A stretch of DNA of 64,000 nucleotides from Noviherbaspirillum sp. L7-7A (GTDB taxonomy: Bacteria; Pseudomonadota; Gammaproteobacteria; Burkholderiales; Burkholderiaceae_D). Position numbers and translations under genes: made by a program. Under the pieces are notes generated by a model that was not told where the DNA came from, made no database searches, and was given only the letters and a program-made list of their open reading frames with translations. Numbering within the stretch: position 1 is the stretch's first letter; each line of letters starts with the position of its first letter. This document shows, one piece after another, positions 27,824 through 36,515 of the stretch. The DNA is taken from positions 62,001 to 126,000 of the forward strand of contig NZ_JAHQRJ010000002.1 of the NCBI RefSeq assembly GCF_019052805.1, read 5' to 3'.

Positions 27824-28252
27824 ATGGCATTGAAAATTGGATTCGCATCGCTCGCACTGGTCGCGCTCGCCGGCTGCGGCGGCGGCACTTCGGTAACGGT
27901 CGACGGCGTGCCGGAGCCGTCCAGGCGCACCTTCCTCTTCTGGAGCGGCAGCAACAGCGGCGAGCGCGTGGTCGACGTCAACAATGACGCCTTCGCATTC
28001 TTCAGCGATACCGGCTGCCTGTATAACTTTCGCACCGGGCGCGAGAACCTGGGCTTTTGCCTCAATGCCGGCGGCGACCGGGTGCGTTACGGTGTGCTGG
28101 CAATGCGCATCGTCAATGTCACCTCGGCGGCGGGCACCTGCATTGCCGCCCTGGTGGAAGAGAGCACGGCCCAGTTCGTCGACATCGAGACCGATGCCTT
28201 CGACCGGGAAATCGTGGCCGTCACCGCGCTGCGGCCCAGTCCCTGTTTTTAA
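27824..28252 (+). CDS. Hypothetical lipoprotein
   Basis: 142 residues. Lipoprotein signal MALKIGFASLALVALAGC, with lipobox LAGC and lipidated Cys at 18, then GGGTS. The mature part has four Cys (GCLYNF, GFCLNAG, GTCIAAL, SPCF) that may form disulfides. No known domain. AAGGGAG precedes the ATG; the frame extends to 27749 but has no lipobox at that start. It converges on the GlcG/HbpS-like gene. Confidence 0.7.
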   Translation: MALKIGFASLALVALAGCGGGTSVTVDGVPEPSRRTFLFWSGSNSGERVVDVNNDAFAFFSDTGCLYNFRTGRENLGFCLNAGGDRVRYGVLAMRIVNVTSAAGTCIAALVEESTAQFVDIETDAFDREIVAVTALRPSPCF

Positions 28253-28262
28253 GAGACGAGGC

Positions 28263-28288
28263 GTGAAGCGGAACGATGTCCGCTTCAC
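28263..28288. terminator. Stem-loop between convergent genes
   Basis: GTGAAGCGGA-ACGATG-TCCGCTTCAC, a perfect 10-bp stem between the convergent lipoprotein and heme-binding genes. No T tract, so it may work as a bidirectional Rho-dependent or processing hairpin. Confidence 0.5.
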
Positions 28289-28318
28289 AGCACGGCGCCG
28301 GTATGCCAGCTACCGCTT

Positions 28319-29023
28319 TCAGATCGCTTCTGGCGCGATGTCGGATGCGCCGCAATGCGGATGCTGGAAGCCGGTTGGCGTGCCGCTGGCAAAGATGATG
28401 TTGTCGGTGTTGTTCGGGCCAACGCCGCTGGGCACCTTGTCCAGGCCGGCTGCCCGCCGCATGCGATAGGCAATCACATGGTCGGCACAGGCCGTATCAC
28501 CGGAAAGGCCCAGCCCGCCGATCACTTTGCCATCCACATACAGCGGCACGCCGCCGCCGAAGGTGATGATGCCGCCCGGCACTCGTCCTATGCCGCTGCC
28601 TTGGGCCAGGTAATCAGGATTGAAGGGATTGGAATTATTCAACCCGTACAGCGAGCCGCCGGGCTGGGTGGGCGCATACAGGTTGGCTGTGGACAGGGCC
28701 AGCTGATCATTGCTGAAGCCATTGGCCGTGTTGGCCTTGGCAATGGCAATGGCGCGGCTGCCCGGCCAGGCGTCTCCCAGACGGATCACCGAGCACAGCA
28801 CGCCCTGGCGGTCGATGACGGCCGACCACATGCGGCTGGGCGAAAACAGCCCCCCGTTGTTCTGCGTGGCCACGCTGGCGAGCTGCTGCTGCACCCGCGC
28901 CACGGTGGCGTCGGGTATGCCGCAGGGCTTGTTGCCCTGCCCATTGCCGTCGTCGGCCAGGGTGAGGGTGCTGATGCCTGCCAGCGCAATGGTAAGAAGG
29001 GCATTCTGTTTTCTTGACTTCAT
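28319..29023 (-). CDS. Secreted GlcG/HbpS-family (DUF336) heme-binding-like protein
   Basis: 234 residues. A signal peptide ends near LTLADDG. The GlcG/HbpS fold follows: WSAVIDRQGVLCSVIRLGDAWPGSRAIAIAKANTANGF, then GGIITFGGGVPLYVDGKVIGGLGLSG and the final CADHVIAYRMRRAAGL. Extracellular relatives bind heme or corrinoids or take part in oxidative-stress sensing. CAGGAGACAAAC precedes the ATG at 29023. The gene has no visible partner. Confidence 0.85.
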   Translation of the reverse strand: MKSRKQNALLTIALAGISTLTLADDGNGQGNKPCGIPDATVARVQQQLASVATQNNGGLFSPSRMWSAVIDRQGVLCSVIRLGDAWPGSRAIAIAKANTANGFSNDQLALSTANLYAPTQPGGSLYGLNNSNPFNPDYLAQGSGIGRVPGGIITFGGGVPLYVDGKVIGGLGLSGDTACADHVIAYRMRRAAGLDKVPSGVGPNNTDNIIFASGTPTGFQHPHCGASDIAPEAI

Positions 29024-29389
29024 GTTTGTCTCCTGATCCAGGTGTTGACACGGTGGTGCAGAGTTCAGGCTCTGCGGACGCAACCCGGCACGCCGCCGAT
29101 GCCGGCGGCCTGTCTAGTTGAATGGAAGCGTTAACGCCGGCGGGCGGATGATGCAAAAAAGAAACCGGCAATCAACTTTAAGGTGGAAGTAATTGTCGAT
29201 CACCGAACGGTGGAGCTTTTGTGGAAGATCAAGCGTAGCGAAGCGGCTTATTAAATTGCGCTGGTGGTTGGTATGGCGTGGGATCGGTAGTTTTTGGAAT
29301 GGTTGTCAAGCCTTTGGCAATTCTGGATGCTCGGAAGCTGACGAGGCTGCAGTGCTGGCCTTTGCGTTGATGCTTAAGAATTTCGATGG

Positions 29390-29580
29390 CGACAGTGCTG
29401 CCCGTGCGTTGCCAGGTGACGCGACACCGCTGCACTGCCGTGGAGACAAGCCTGAAGTCCGCCCCGGCGGCCGGGGCACTTTTTTGCTGCGCCAAAAAAG
29501 GCGACCTGTTGAGCACGCCCCGCTGATGCGGCGCGCTCAACGGGCGTTTGAACGGCAACCGCAACGGCAACGGCAACTTC
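29390..29580 (+). repeat. Dispersed composite repeat, copy A
   Basis: The sequence from GACAGTGCTGCC through CTGCCGTGGAGACAAGCC, CCCCGGCGGCCGGG and TTTTTTGCTGCGCCAAAAAA to GCGCGCTCAACGGG ends in a run of GGCAAC hexamers (29551-29576). The same string of blocks occurs in reverse orientation at 41440-41580, with a related right arm at 41708-41915. The 29024-29931 gap carries no gene I trust. Confidence 0.7.
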
Positions 29581-29590
29581 AGCCGCCTCT

Positions 29591-29707
29591 GTAGGGCGCA
29601 GTACCCGAAGGGCATTGCACCACGGGTCGCAGACCAGGATGGCATGGGGCGACAGCCTTCCTCGATCGACCCATGGTGCAATGCCCCTGCGGGGTATTGC
29701 ACTCTAC
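29591..29707. repeat. Paired inverted palindromes (copy 3)
   Basis: The left palindrome is GCAGTACCCGAAGGGCATTG and ends CACC. The right is GGTGCAATGCCCCTGCGGGG followed by TATTGCAC. The spacer runs from GGGTCGCAGACC to GATCGACCCAT. The unit length (117 bases) matches copies at 22 and 8169. It is followed at 29710-29780 by GACGCCGCACC and CGGACTTGAACGGCAACGG, blocks shared with the 41.2-41.9 kb region. Confidence 0.75.
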
Positions 29708-29931
29708 TGACGCCGCACCTTTTCCCTCTCCGGCTAACGCCGCCACGGTTGGCTCAACCGGACTTGAACGGCAACGGCAACGTTTGTTTTCATAGCGCGC
29801 GCCATGCAAAGCGGAACGCACCATGGACTGCAGAAGATAGAGATCCGACCTGGCTCCGGATCAACCGTACGGTGCAATGTCTCTTCCCGGATCGCAGCCT
29901 GCACAAACTGACCCACCTACGCGCCTACGCA

Positions 29932-31575
29932 TTAATGCCTCACGCTGCTTTCAATCAGGCAGCGCGTCACCAGCGGCGGCGCTTCGCCGACATGGAAGGC
30001 CAGCTTGCGCTCGCGCAGCGCGACATCTGCCGCCGTCACCCGGTCGAAGCGGCGCAGGTGCTCGGTCCAGGATTCATCGACGATCTGCTCCAGGTAGCGG
30101 CCCGGCTCGCCCAGGTCGCGCAACAGGTCCCAGGACAGTGCGCCCTGGCGCAGGCGGCTGCGCCGGCTCTCCTGCATCAGCGCCATGAATTCGGCAGACC
30201 GGGCCGGGTCGATCAGGTATTCGATCGTCACCTGCACATGGCCCGTGCGCGGTGGGTCGTTCGCCACCGGCACCTTGAAGTCACGCGACGGCGTCAGGTC
30301 TTCCTCGATGCCGAGGTCGGTCACCAGCAGGTGCGCGCCCATCATCGCTGTCACGCCGGTGACCGAGGCGATCAACAGGCTGGTCTGCACCGAGGTGATG
30401 GTCGCCACCTGGCCCCACAGCGCCGCGCCGAGCGCGCTGCCGCCCATGATGGACATCTGGTAGATCGACATGCCGCGTGCCCGGACCCAGTCCGGCAGCG
30501 CCAGCTGGGCCGACACGCTGAGCGAGTTGGCGGTGGTGATCCAGGCCATGCCGGCAACGAACATCGCGGTCGCCGCAAGGTAGATATTGGGAGACAGCGC
30601 CACGGCGGCAGTGGCCAGCGACTGCAGCGCCGCGCCGCGCATCACTAGCGTGTCGCGAGCCATCAGCTGGCGCAGCCGTGGCAGGAACATCGCCGCCACG
30701 ATCGCGCCGCTGCCCATGGCCGCCAGCAGCACGGTGTAGGCAGCCGCATTGCCGCCGCCTAGGCTGCGCGCCACCAGCGGCAGCAGCGCAAGCAGCGCGG
30801 TGGAATGCAGGAAGAACAGCGAAATGCGCAGCAGCACCGACTTCAGCCGGCCCGACTGCAGCACAAACTGCATGCCGACCCGCATGGCGGAAAACAGCCG
30901 CTCCCGGCCCAGCGGGCTGGGTTTGTGCTCGCGCCGCCAACGCATGATCACGAATGCCGATGCCACCGACAGCACCGCGTTGAGCACGAATACATAGGCG
31001 CTGCCCAGGCTGGCGATCACGGCGCCGGCTACCAGCGGGCCGACGATGCGCGAGGCATTCATCGCCACGCCGTTCAGTGCCAGCGCGGCCGGCAGCTGCG
31101 CACGCGGCACCAGTTCCGGCACGCTAGCCGCAAACACCGGCCAGCGCATCGCCAGGCCAATGCCATTGGCGAAGGTCAGCGCCAGCAGCAACGGCGCGGT
31201 CATGACACCCGAGAGCACGGTGACGCACAGCACCAGCGCCACCGCGGCCACCCAGAACTGGGTCAGGATGAAATAGCGCCTGCGGTCGAGGATGTCGGCC
31301 AGCGCGCCGCTGGGCAGGCCGAGCAGGAACACCGGCAGGGTGGACGCGGTCTGCACCAGCGCCACCCAGATCGGCGAGGACGACAGCGAGGTCATCATCC
31401 AGGCCGAGGCCACGTCATTCATCCACATGCCGATGTTGGCGGCCAGCCAGACGCACCACAGCATGCGGAACACGGGCTGGCCCAGCGGCGCCAGCGCAGA
31501 CTGCGGCCGCGCCGCGGGGCTGGGCCTTGCGGATGTTTCGGGCGCTTCGGGCTGGCGGGCTTCCGGCATGGCCAT
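29932..31575 (-). CDS. MFS exporter with C-terminal soluble extension
   Basis: About 547 residues. Residues 40-420 form a 12-helix MFS_3/EntS-like transporter (FRMLWCVWLAANIGMWMNDVASAWMM, LPSGALADILDRRRY, WITTANSLSVSAQLALPDWVRARGMS). The last 110 residues are soluble (HVQVTIEYLIDPARSAEFMA ... ALSWDLLRDLGEPGRYLEQIVDESWTEH) and resemble an antibiotic-biosynthesis-monooxygenase-like ferredoxin fold, an arrangement seen in related exporters. The ATG at 31575 follows the aldolase stop by two bases, and another ATG two codons later is also possible. It forms an operon with the class II aldolase and the dehydrogenase. Confidence 0.85.
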   Translation of the reverse strand: MAMPEARQPEAPETSARPSPAARPQSALAPLGQPVFRMLWCVWLAANIGMWMNDVASAWMMTSLSSSPIWVALVQTASTLPVFLLGLPSGALADILDRRRYFILTQFWVAAVALVLCVTVLSGVMTAPLLLALTFANGIGLAMRWPVFAASVPELVPRAQLPAALALNGVAMNASRIVGPLVAGAVIASLGSAYVFVLNAVLSVASAFVIMRWRREHKPSPLGRERLFSAMRVGMQFVLQSGRLKSVLLRISLFFLHSTALLALLPLVARSLGGGNAAAYTVLLAAMGSGAIVAAMFLPRLRQLMARDTLVMRGAALQSLATAAVALSPNIYLAATAMFVAGMAWITTANSLSVSAQLALPDWVRARGMSIYQMSIMGGSALGAALWGQVATITSVQTSLLIASVTGVTAMMGAHLLVTDLGIEEDLTPSRDFKVPVANDPPRTGHVQVTIEYLIDPARSAEFMALMQESRRSRLRQGALSWDLLRDLGEPGRYLEQIVDESWTEHLRRFDRVTAADVALRERKLAFHVGEAPPLVTRCLIESSVRH

Positions 31576-31577
31576 CC

Positions 31578-32366
31578 TCAGGACTTGTAGCCAGGGTCGG
31601 TGCGGTCGAGCTTCCTCAGCAGCGCCGGCCATTCCATCAGGCCGTAGGGGCGGCGGGTGCCCGGCTGGTAGTTGTTCCAGGTTTCCTCCAGCACCTGCTG
31701 CGGCACCTTCGCATACGGACTGTTGGCCGCCATCGCCGCCAGCTGCGAGCGGCAGGCCAGCTCCAGCCGGTGCATCCAGTTGAAGGCCTCGCCAACGGAG
31801 CGGCCCACCGTTAGCACGCCATGGTTGCGCAGGATCAGGGCCTCGCCGTGGCCGAGGTCGGCGATCAGCGATGCCTGTTCCGATTCATTCAGCACCACGC
31901 CTTGGTAATCGTGATAGCCAATCTTCAGGAAACGCATCGCGGTCTGGGTCAGCGGCAGCAGGCCGCATTCCAGCGACGACACCGCCATCGAGGCCCAGCT
32001 GTGGGTATGGATCACGCAGCCGACATCGGGCCGGGCCGCATGCACGGCGGTATGGATCACCGCGCCGGCCTTGTTGACGCCGTAATTCAGCTCGCCGAAG
32101 TCGGGGCCGGAAATGATCCTGCCGTCATGGTCCACCTTCAGCAGGCAGGAAGCGGTGATCTCCTCATACATCATGCCGTAGGGATTGATCAGGTAAGTGC
32201 CTTCCTCGCCGGGGACGCGGGCCGAGATGTGGTTGGCCATCATGTCGGACATGCCATACATCTCGACCAGCCGATAGCAGGCTGCCAGGTTGACCCGCGC
32301 TTCCCATTCCTCGAGCGAGCACTGCCCCTTCATTGATGAGATCTGCAGCACGCCGTCTTGCACCAT
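31578..32366 (-). CDS. Class II aldolase/adducin family protein
   Basis: 262 residues. Zinc-binding and catalytic landmarks: GMSDMMANHISARVPGEEGTYLINPYGMMYEEI, HTAVHAARPDVGCVIHTHSWA (metal His pair) and LILRNHGVLTVG (third His). The family cleaves or decarboxylates phosphorylated or free sugar acids, and the free-acid subgroup is often found beside 2-hydroxyacid dehydrogenases. TGGAGGAGACGAC precedes the ATG. It lies 36 bases downstream of the dehydrogenase and two bases before the MFS gene. Confidence 0.92.
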   Translation of the reverse strand: MVQDGVLQISSMKGQCSLEEWEARVNLAACYRLVEMYGMSDMMANHISARVPGEEGTYLINPYGMMYEEITASCLLKVDHDGRIISGPDFGELNYGVNKAGAVIHTAVHAARPDVGCVIHTHSWASMAVSSLECGLLPLTQTAMRFLKIGYHDYQGVVLNESEQASLIADLGHGEALILRNHGVLTVGRSVGEAFNWMHRLELACRSQLAAMAANSPYAKVPQQVLEETWNNYQPGTRRPYGLMEWPALLRKLDRTDPGYKS

Positions 32367-32402
32367 GTCGTCTCCTCCAGTGTTGTGTGATGTGGTCTGC
32401 CC

Positions 32403-33425
32403 TCAGGGCATCAGATTGTTCATGGCCTGTCCGTCGCGCCAGCGCGCCAGGTTGTCCAGGAAGATCCCGGCCACGGCCGCGTAGTGGCCGCTGGTATGGC
32501 CGGCGGTATGGGGCGACAGCATGGCATTGTCCAGCGCCCACAGCGGCGATGTTTCCGCTAGCGGCTCGTGGGCATATACATCCAGGAAGGCGCCGGCGAG
32601 GCGACGCTCGCGCAAGGCGGCAATCAGGTCGGGCTCGACCACGACCTCACCGCGCGCCACATTGATCAGCTGCGCGCCCGGCGGCAAGAGCGCCAGTCGG
32701 CGGGCATCGATCAGGTTGCGGGTGTCGTCGGTCAGCGGGCAGGCCAGCACCAGCCAGTCGGCCTGCGCCAATGCCTCGTCTAGCCGCGCCAGCGGCAGCA
32801 CCAGGTCGCAGGGCGGCGCCGCCGCATCGCTGCGGCGCACGCCGATGACACGCAGGTGCAGCGCCTTGAACAGCCGTGCCGCTTCCAGGCCGATCGGCCC
32901 AAGGCCCACGATCACTGCGGTCTGGCCGCGCAGGTCGCGCGGCGCCCGGTCGCCCAGCAGCGGCTCCCAGGCGCGGCGGCGCTGGGCATCCATTAGTTCG
33001 GACAGGCGCCGGTTCAGCGCCAGCATGCCGGTTAGCACCATTTGCGCCACCGCTTCCGCATTGGCGCCGGAGGACGTGGTGACGGTCACGCCACGCGCGC
33101 GCAGCTCGGGATAGATCGGCCGGTCGGCGCCGGCCGAATGGGCATGCACCCAGGACAGCCCCGGCGCGGCCTGCAGCACCCGGTAGAACTGCTGCAGCGA
33201 TTCGGTGAGTTCATGCTTGGTTGACTTGCCGGTCACGTCGCGGCTGATGAAGGCGATATCGATGTTGCGGCCGACGCCGTCGCTGTCCTGCATGGCCTCT
33301 TCTGGACTGACCAGGCGGTAAGGCGTCTGATGGAAGAGTTGCGCGATGCGTGGGCCCAGGTAACGTGCCGCCTGGTCCGACAGCAGGATGACCGGCGCCT
33401 GCCGGTCCTGGCCATTCAGAGTCAT
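32403..33425 (-). CDS. D-2-hydroxyacid dehydrogenase
   Basis: 340 residues. NAD-binding VIVGLGPIGLEAARLFKALH, Arg in NVARGEVVVEPDL, Glu in DVYAHEPLAETSPLW and His in MLSPHTAGHTSGHY. The long N-terminal catalytic domain (DVTGKSTKHELTESLQQFYRVL) resembles the formate/hydroxypyruvate-reductase-like group. I start it at the ATG at 33425; the open frame runs 121 codons upstream into the LysR gene on the other strand. It is the first gene of the minus-strand operon with the aldolase and MFS genes, divergent from a LysR regulator. Confidence 0.9.
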   Translation of the reverse strand: MTLNGQDRQAPVILLSDQAARYLGPRIAQLFHQTPYRLVSPEEAMQDSDGVGRNIDIAFISRDVTGKSTKHELTESLQQFYRVLQAAPGLSWVHAHSAGADRPIYPELRARGVTVTTSSGANAEAVAQMVLTGMLALNRRLSELMDAQRRRAWEPLLGDRAPRDLRGQTAVIVGLGPIGLEAARLFKALHLRVIGVRRSDAAAPPCDLVLPLARLDEALAQADWLVLACPLTDDTRNLIDARRLALLPPGAQLINVARGEVVVEPDLIAALRERRLAGAFLDVYAHEPLAETSPLWALDNAMLSPHTAGHTSGHYAAVAGIFLDNLARWRDGQAMNNLMP

Positions 33426-33623
33426 GTTGCTTTTCGGGTTGCTGTTGCAGGTGAGTGTCACCGATTGTACAGAGCGGGCGACGGCGCGAGTTGACGAAAC
33501 GGAAAAGCAGCGTTCTCCCTTGCAGCCCGGATCGGCGATAATCGCGACTGCCGCGCCGCCAAACCCGCAGCGCGTCCCGGCCGTCGCCGGCAACCTCCCG
33601 AACGGGACAATCACATCAATCGC

Positions 33624-34544
33624 ATGACCAAGAAGCTCGACACCCACCTGCTGGAAATCTTCGTTGCCGTGGTGGAGAGAAAGAGCCTGACCCAGGCCGG
33701 CGTCGACATGCACCTGGTGGTGTCGGCCATCAGCAAGCGCATGGATGAGCTGGAGCGCCACGTCGGCAAGGCGCTTCTGAAGCGCCACGGCCGCGGCATC
33801 GCGCCGACCGCCGCCGGCGAGCTGCTGTACCTACATGCCAAGCGCATCCTGAAGAGCCTGCGCGCGGCCGACCAGGCGTTGGCCGAATTCGACAGCAGTG
33901 GCGTGCACAAGATACGGCTGCTGGCCAACCAGACCAGCATCGTCCAGAGCCTGCCGGCCGAGATCGCCCGCTTTCTGGCCAGCCATGCCAACACCTCCAT
34001 CGAGCTGACCGAGGGCCATAGCGCCGAGATCCCGGCCATGGTGCATGAAGGCCATGCCGATGTCGGCATCTATCATGCGCAGCATCCGGCGGCCGGCGTG
34101 CTGTCCTGGCCCTACCGGCAGGACCGGGTAGGGCTGGTAGTGCCGGCCGGGCATCCGCTGGCGGCGCGCCGGCAGGTGCTGTTTGAGGAGGCGCTGGACT
34201 TCCCGCTGGTGGGCGCCTTTCCGCGCCACAGCCTGGACCGCTTCCTGGAACTGGCCGGCAATTCCCTGTCGCGCCCGCCCACGGTGGTGCTGTCGGTATC
34301 GAACTTCGAGGCGCGCTGCCACATGGTCAAGGAAGGCGTAGGCATTGCGATGCTGCCGGAAGACATCGCCCGGCGCTACACCGGCGGGCTGGGTCTGGAA
34401 CTGGTGCAGATTGCCGATGCCTGGGCCAGCCGCCAGTTCTATGCCTGCATGCGCGAGCCCGAGGCCGGCGGCAGCCATGCGGCCAACCTGCTGGCGCATC
34501 TTTGCCACACCACCGTTGGCAGTGACAACCCGGCGCCGGCCTGA
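33624..34544 (+). CDS. LysR-family transcriptional regulator
   Basis: 306 residues. HTH: DTHLLEIFVAVVERKSLTQAGVDMHLVVSAISKRMDELE, with effector domain from IRLLANQTSIVQSLPAEIARFL to the MVKEGVGIAMLPED region. The HTH has MHLVVSAISKR in place of the more common LxxSQPAVSR. Divergent from the hydroxyacid-dehydrogenase / aldolase / MFS operon across 198 bases, so probably its regulator. Confidence 0.9.
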   Translation: MTKKLDTHLLEIFVAVVERKSLTQAGVDMHLVVSAISKRMDELERHVGKALLKRHGRGIAPTAAGELLYLHAKRILKSLRAADQALAEFDSSGVHKIRLLANQTSIVQSLPAEIARFLASHANTSIELTEGHSAEIPAMVHEGHADVGIYHAQHPAAGVLSWPYRQDRVGLVVPAGHPLAARRQVLFEEALDFPLVGAFPRHSLDRFLELAGNSLSRPPTVVLSVSNFEARCHMVKEGVGIAMLPEDIARRYTGGLGLELVQIADAWASRQFYACMREPEAGGSHAANLLAHLCHTTVGSDNPAPA

Positions 34545-34658
34545 AGCCGTGCCGCTGACACTTGGTTATTCCCGCGACGCTGCCTTACTATCCGGCAGGG
34601 CCTGCGCCTGGCGACATGGCCGGCGACAGCGCATTAAAACAATTCAGGAGACTAGATA

Positions 34659-35441
34659 ATGGGACAGATCATCGTGCAGCGCGACGGCGCCGTCGGCACC
34701 GTGGTGATATCCAACCCGGCGAAATTCAATGCGATGACGGCCGAGATGTGGCGCACCCTGCCTATCAGGGTAGCCGAGCTGGATGCCGACCCCGACGTGC
34801 GGGTGATCGTGCTGACCGGCGACGGCGACCGCGCTTTCGTGTCGGGCGCCGACATTTCCCAGTTCGGCGACGAGCGCACCGACCCGGAAGCCCTGGCCGC
34901 CTACAACGCCGCGCTGGATGACGCCTTCAGCGCGCCGCTGAAGGCCAGCAAGCCCACCATCGCGAAGATACGCGGCATCTGCATGGGCGGCGGCCTGGGC
35001 CTGGCGGCCGGCTGCGACATCCGTATCTGCGCCGACGACGCCCGCTTCCGCATGCCGGCGGCGCGCCTGTCCCTAGGCTACAACCAGGCCGGCGTGCATC
35101 GCTTCGCTGCGCTCATCGGCGTGCAGAACACCTATGACATCTTCTTCACCGCGCGCATCTTCGATGCCGAGGAGGCGCTGCGCATGGGCTTTGTCAGCCG
35201 TGTCGCCAGCGTCGATGGGCTGGATGCGGCGGTGGCCGGGTTCACTGGCGCGATTGCCGAGAATGCGCCCTTGACGGCGAAGTCGGTGAAGCTGACGATG
35301 AATGCCTACCTGGAGCGGCTGGGCGAGGTGCAGCGGCCCGACGTGCAGGCCGCCATCGATGCCGCCAACCTGAGCGAGGACTATCGGGAAGGCGTGCGCG
35401 CCTTCGGCGAGAAGCGTCCGCCGCGCTTCACCGGCCGCTGA
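34659..35441 (+). CDS. Enoyl-CoA hydratase/isomerase family protein
   Basis: 260 residues of the crotonase fold: VVISNPAKFNAMTAEMW, oxyanion-hole segments AFVSGADISQFGDER and KIRGICMGGGLGLAAGCDIRICADDARFRMPAARLSLGY. The second catalytic Glu usual in hydratases is not obvious in the ARLSLGYNQAGVH stretch, so it may be an isomerase, hydrolase or decarboxylase. CAGGAGACTAGATA precedes the ATG. It follows the LysR gene by 114 bases. Confidence 0.9.
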   Translation: MGQIIVQRDGAVGTVVISNPAKFNAMTAEMWRTLPIRVAELDADPDVRVIVLTGDGDRAFVSGADISQFGDERTDPEALAAYNAALDDAFSAPLKASKPTIAKIRGICMGGGLGLAAGCDIRICADDARFRMPAARLSLGYNQAGVHRFAALIGVQNTYDIFFTARIFDAEEALRMGFVSRVASVDGLDAAVAGFTGAIAENAPLTAKSVKLTMNAYLERLGEVQRPDVQAAIDAANLSEDYREGVRAFGEKRPPRFTGR

Positions 35442-35564
35442 TGCTGCAGTGGGCCAGCACCGGCGCCGCTGCCAGCGCTGGCTGCGGCAATCGCCTTCCT
35501 CTTCCTTTCACGCCTTCACCGGACAGCACCGCAAGATCATGACCACCAGACCCATTCCCGTCCG

Positions 35565-36515
35565 ATGAAGCCCCCGGCCACCTCCGGCGCAGCGCCGGCC
35601 CCGGCGCCTGCATCGGCCGCATCCCCCGTATCGCCGGCGCACAGCCTGCACGCCCAGTTGGTGCTGACCGCGGCCATGGCGCTGTGGGGCCTGAACATTC
35701 CGGCGGTGCGAGTGCTGGCCGGCCGCTTCGACTTCGCCACGTTGGCGGCGGTGCGCATGTTCTTCACCTGCTGCGTGTTTGCCGTGCTGGCGCTGCGTGC
35801 CGGCGGCCGCCTGCCAGTGATAGAGCGTCGCCACTGGCCGCTGCTGCTGGCCTGCAGCCTGCTGATGGTATATGGTAACCAAGTTTTCTTCACCAGCGGC
35901 ATGGCGCGCACCAGCGCCACCAACAGCGCGCTGATCGTCGCGCTCGGGCCGCTGGTGTCCTCGCTGCTGGCCGCCATCGCCTTCCGCGAGCGGCTGGCGC
36001 TGCCGCGCTTGGCCGGAATCGCACTCGGCCTAGCGGGGGTGGTGGGCGTGATCCTGCATCGTCCCGGCGCCGGGGTGGGCACAGCCGGCATCGGCGATTT
36101 GCTGGTCGGCGCCTCGGTGATGAGCTTTGCGCTGGGCGGCGTGCTGGTGCAGCGGCTGGCGCGCCAGCTCGACGTGCTGGCCATCAGCTGGGGCATCTAC
36201 CTGGTCGGCAGCCTACTCCTGGCCCTGCATGCAGTCGTGGCCGGCTTCGACCAGCGCATCCTGTCCCCGGACTGGCACTCATGGTCGCTAATCCTGTTTT
36301 CGGGCGTGGCGGCCTCGGCCATCGGCAACTTGATCTGGAACCGCTCGATCGGCATCCTCGGCATCAGCCGAACCGCGCTGTTTCTGAACTGGGTGCCGCT
36401 GTTTGCCATCGCCTTCGCGGTAGCCTTTTTGGGCGAGCCGTTTTCATGGTGGCTAGTGTTCGGCTTTGGCTGCGTGGTCTGCGGCACCTGGCTCGGCGCC
36501 GTGCGGAGGAGATAA
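35565..36515 (+). CDS. EamA-family (DMT) transporter
   Basis: 316 residues with ten hydrophobic helices in two EamA repeats (AMALWGLNIPAVRVLAGRFDFATLAAVRMFF ... NLIWNRSIGILGISRTALFLNWVPLF). Drug/metabolite superfamily; usually an exporter of amino acids or metabolites. The N-terminal 25 residues are Ala/Pro-rich. Its TAA shares one base with the LysR start (TAATG), so the two are translationally coupled. Confidence 0.9.
   Translation: MKPPATSGAAPAPAPASAASPVSPAHSLHAQLVLTAAMALWGLNIPAVRVLAGRFDFATLAAVRMFFTCCVFAVLALRAGGRLPVIERRHWPLLLACSLLMVYGNQVFFTSGMARTSATNSALIVALGPLVSSLLAAIAFRERLALPRLAGIALGLAGVVGVILHRPGAGVGTAGIGDLLVGASVMSFALGGVLVQRLARQLDVLAISWGIYLVGSLLLALHAVVAGFDQRILSPDWHSWSLILFSGVAASAIGNLIWNRSIGILGISRTALFLNWVPLFAIAFAVAFLGEPFSWWLVFGFGCVVCGTWLGAVRRR

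Noticed and set aside
29193-29594. 133-residue open frame in the 29.0-29.9 kb spacer
   Set aside because: It runs through the dispersed repeat and hexamer array, and no ribosome site or domain is seen.
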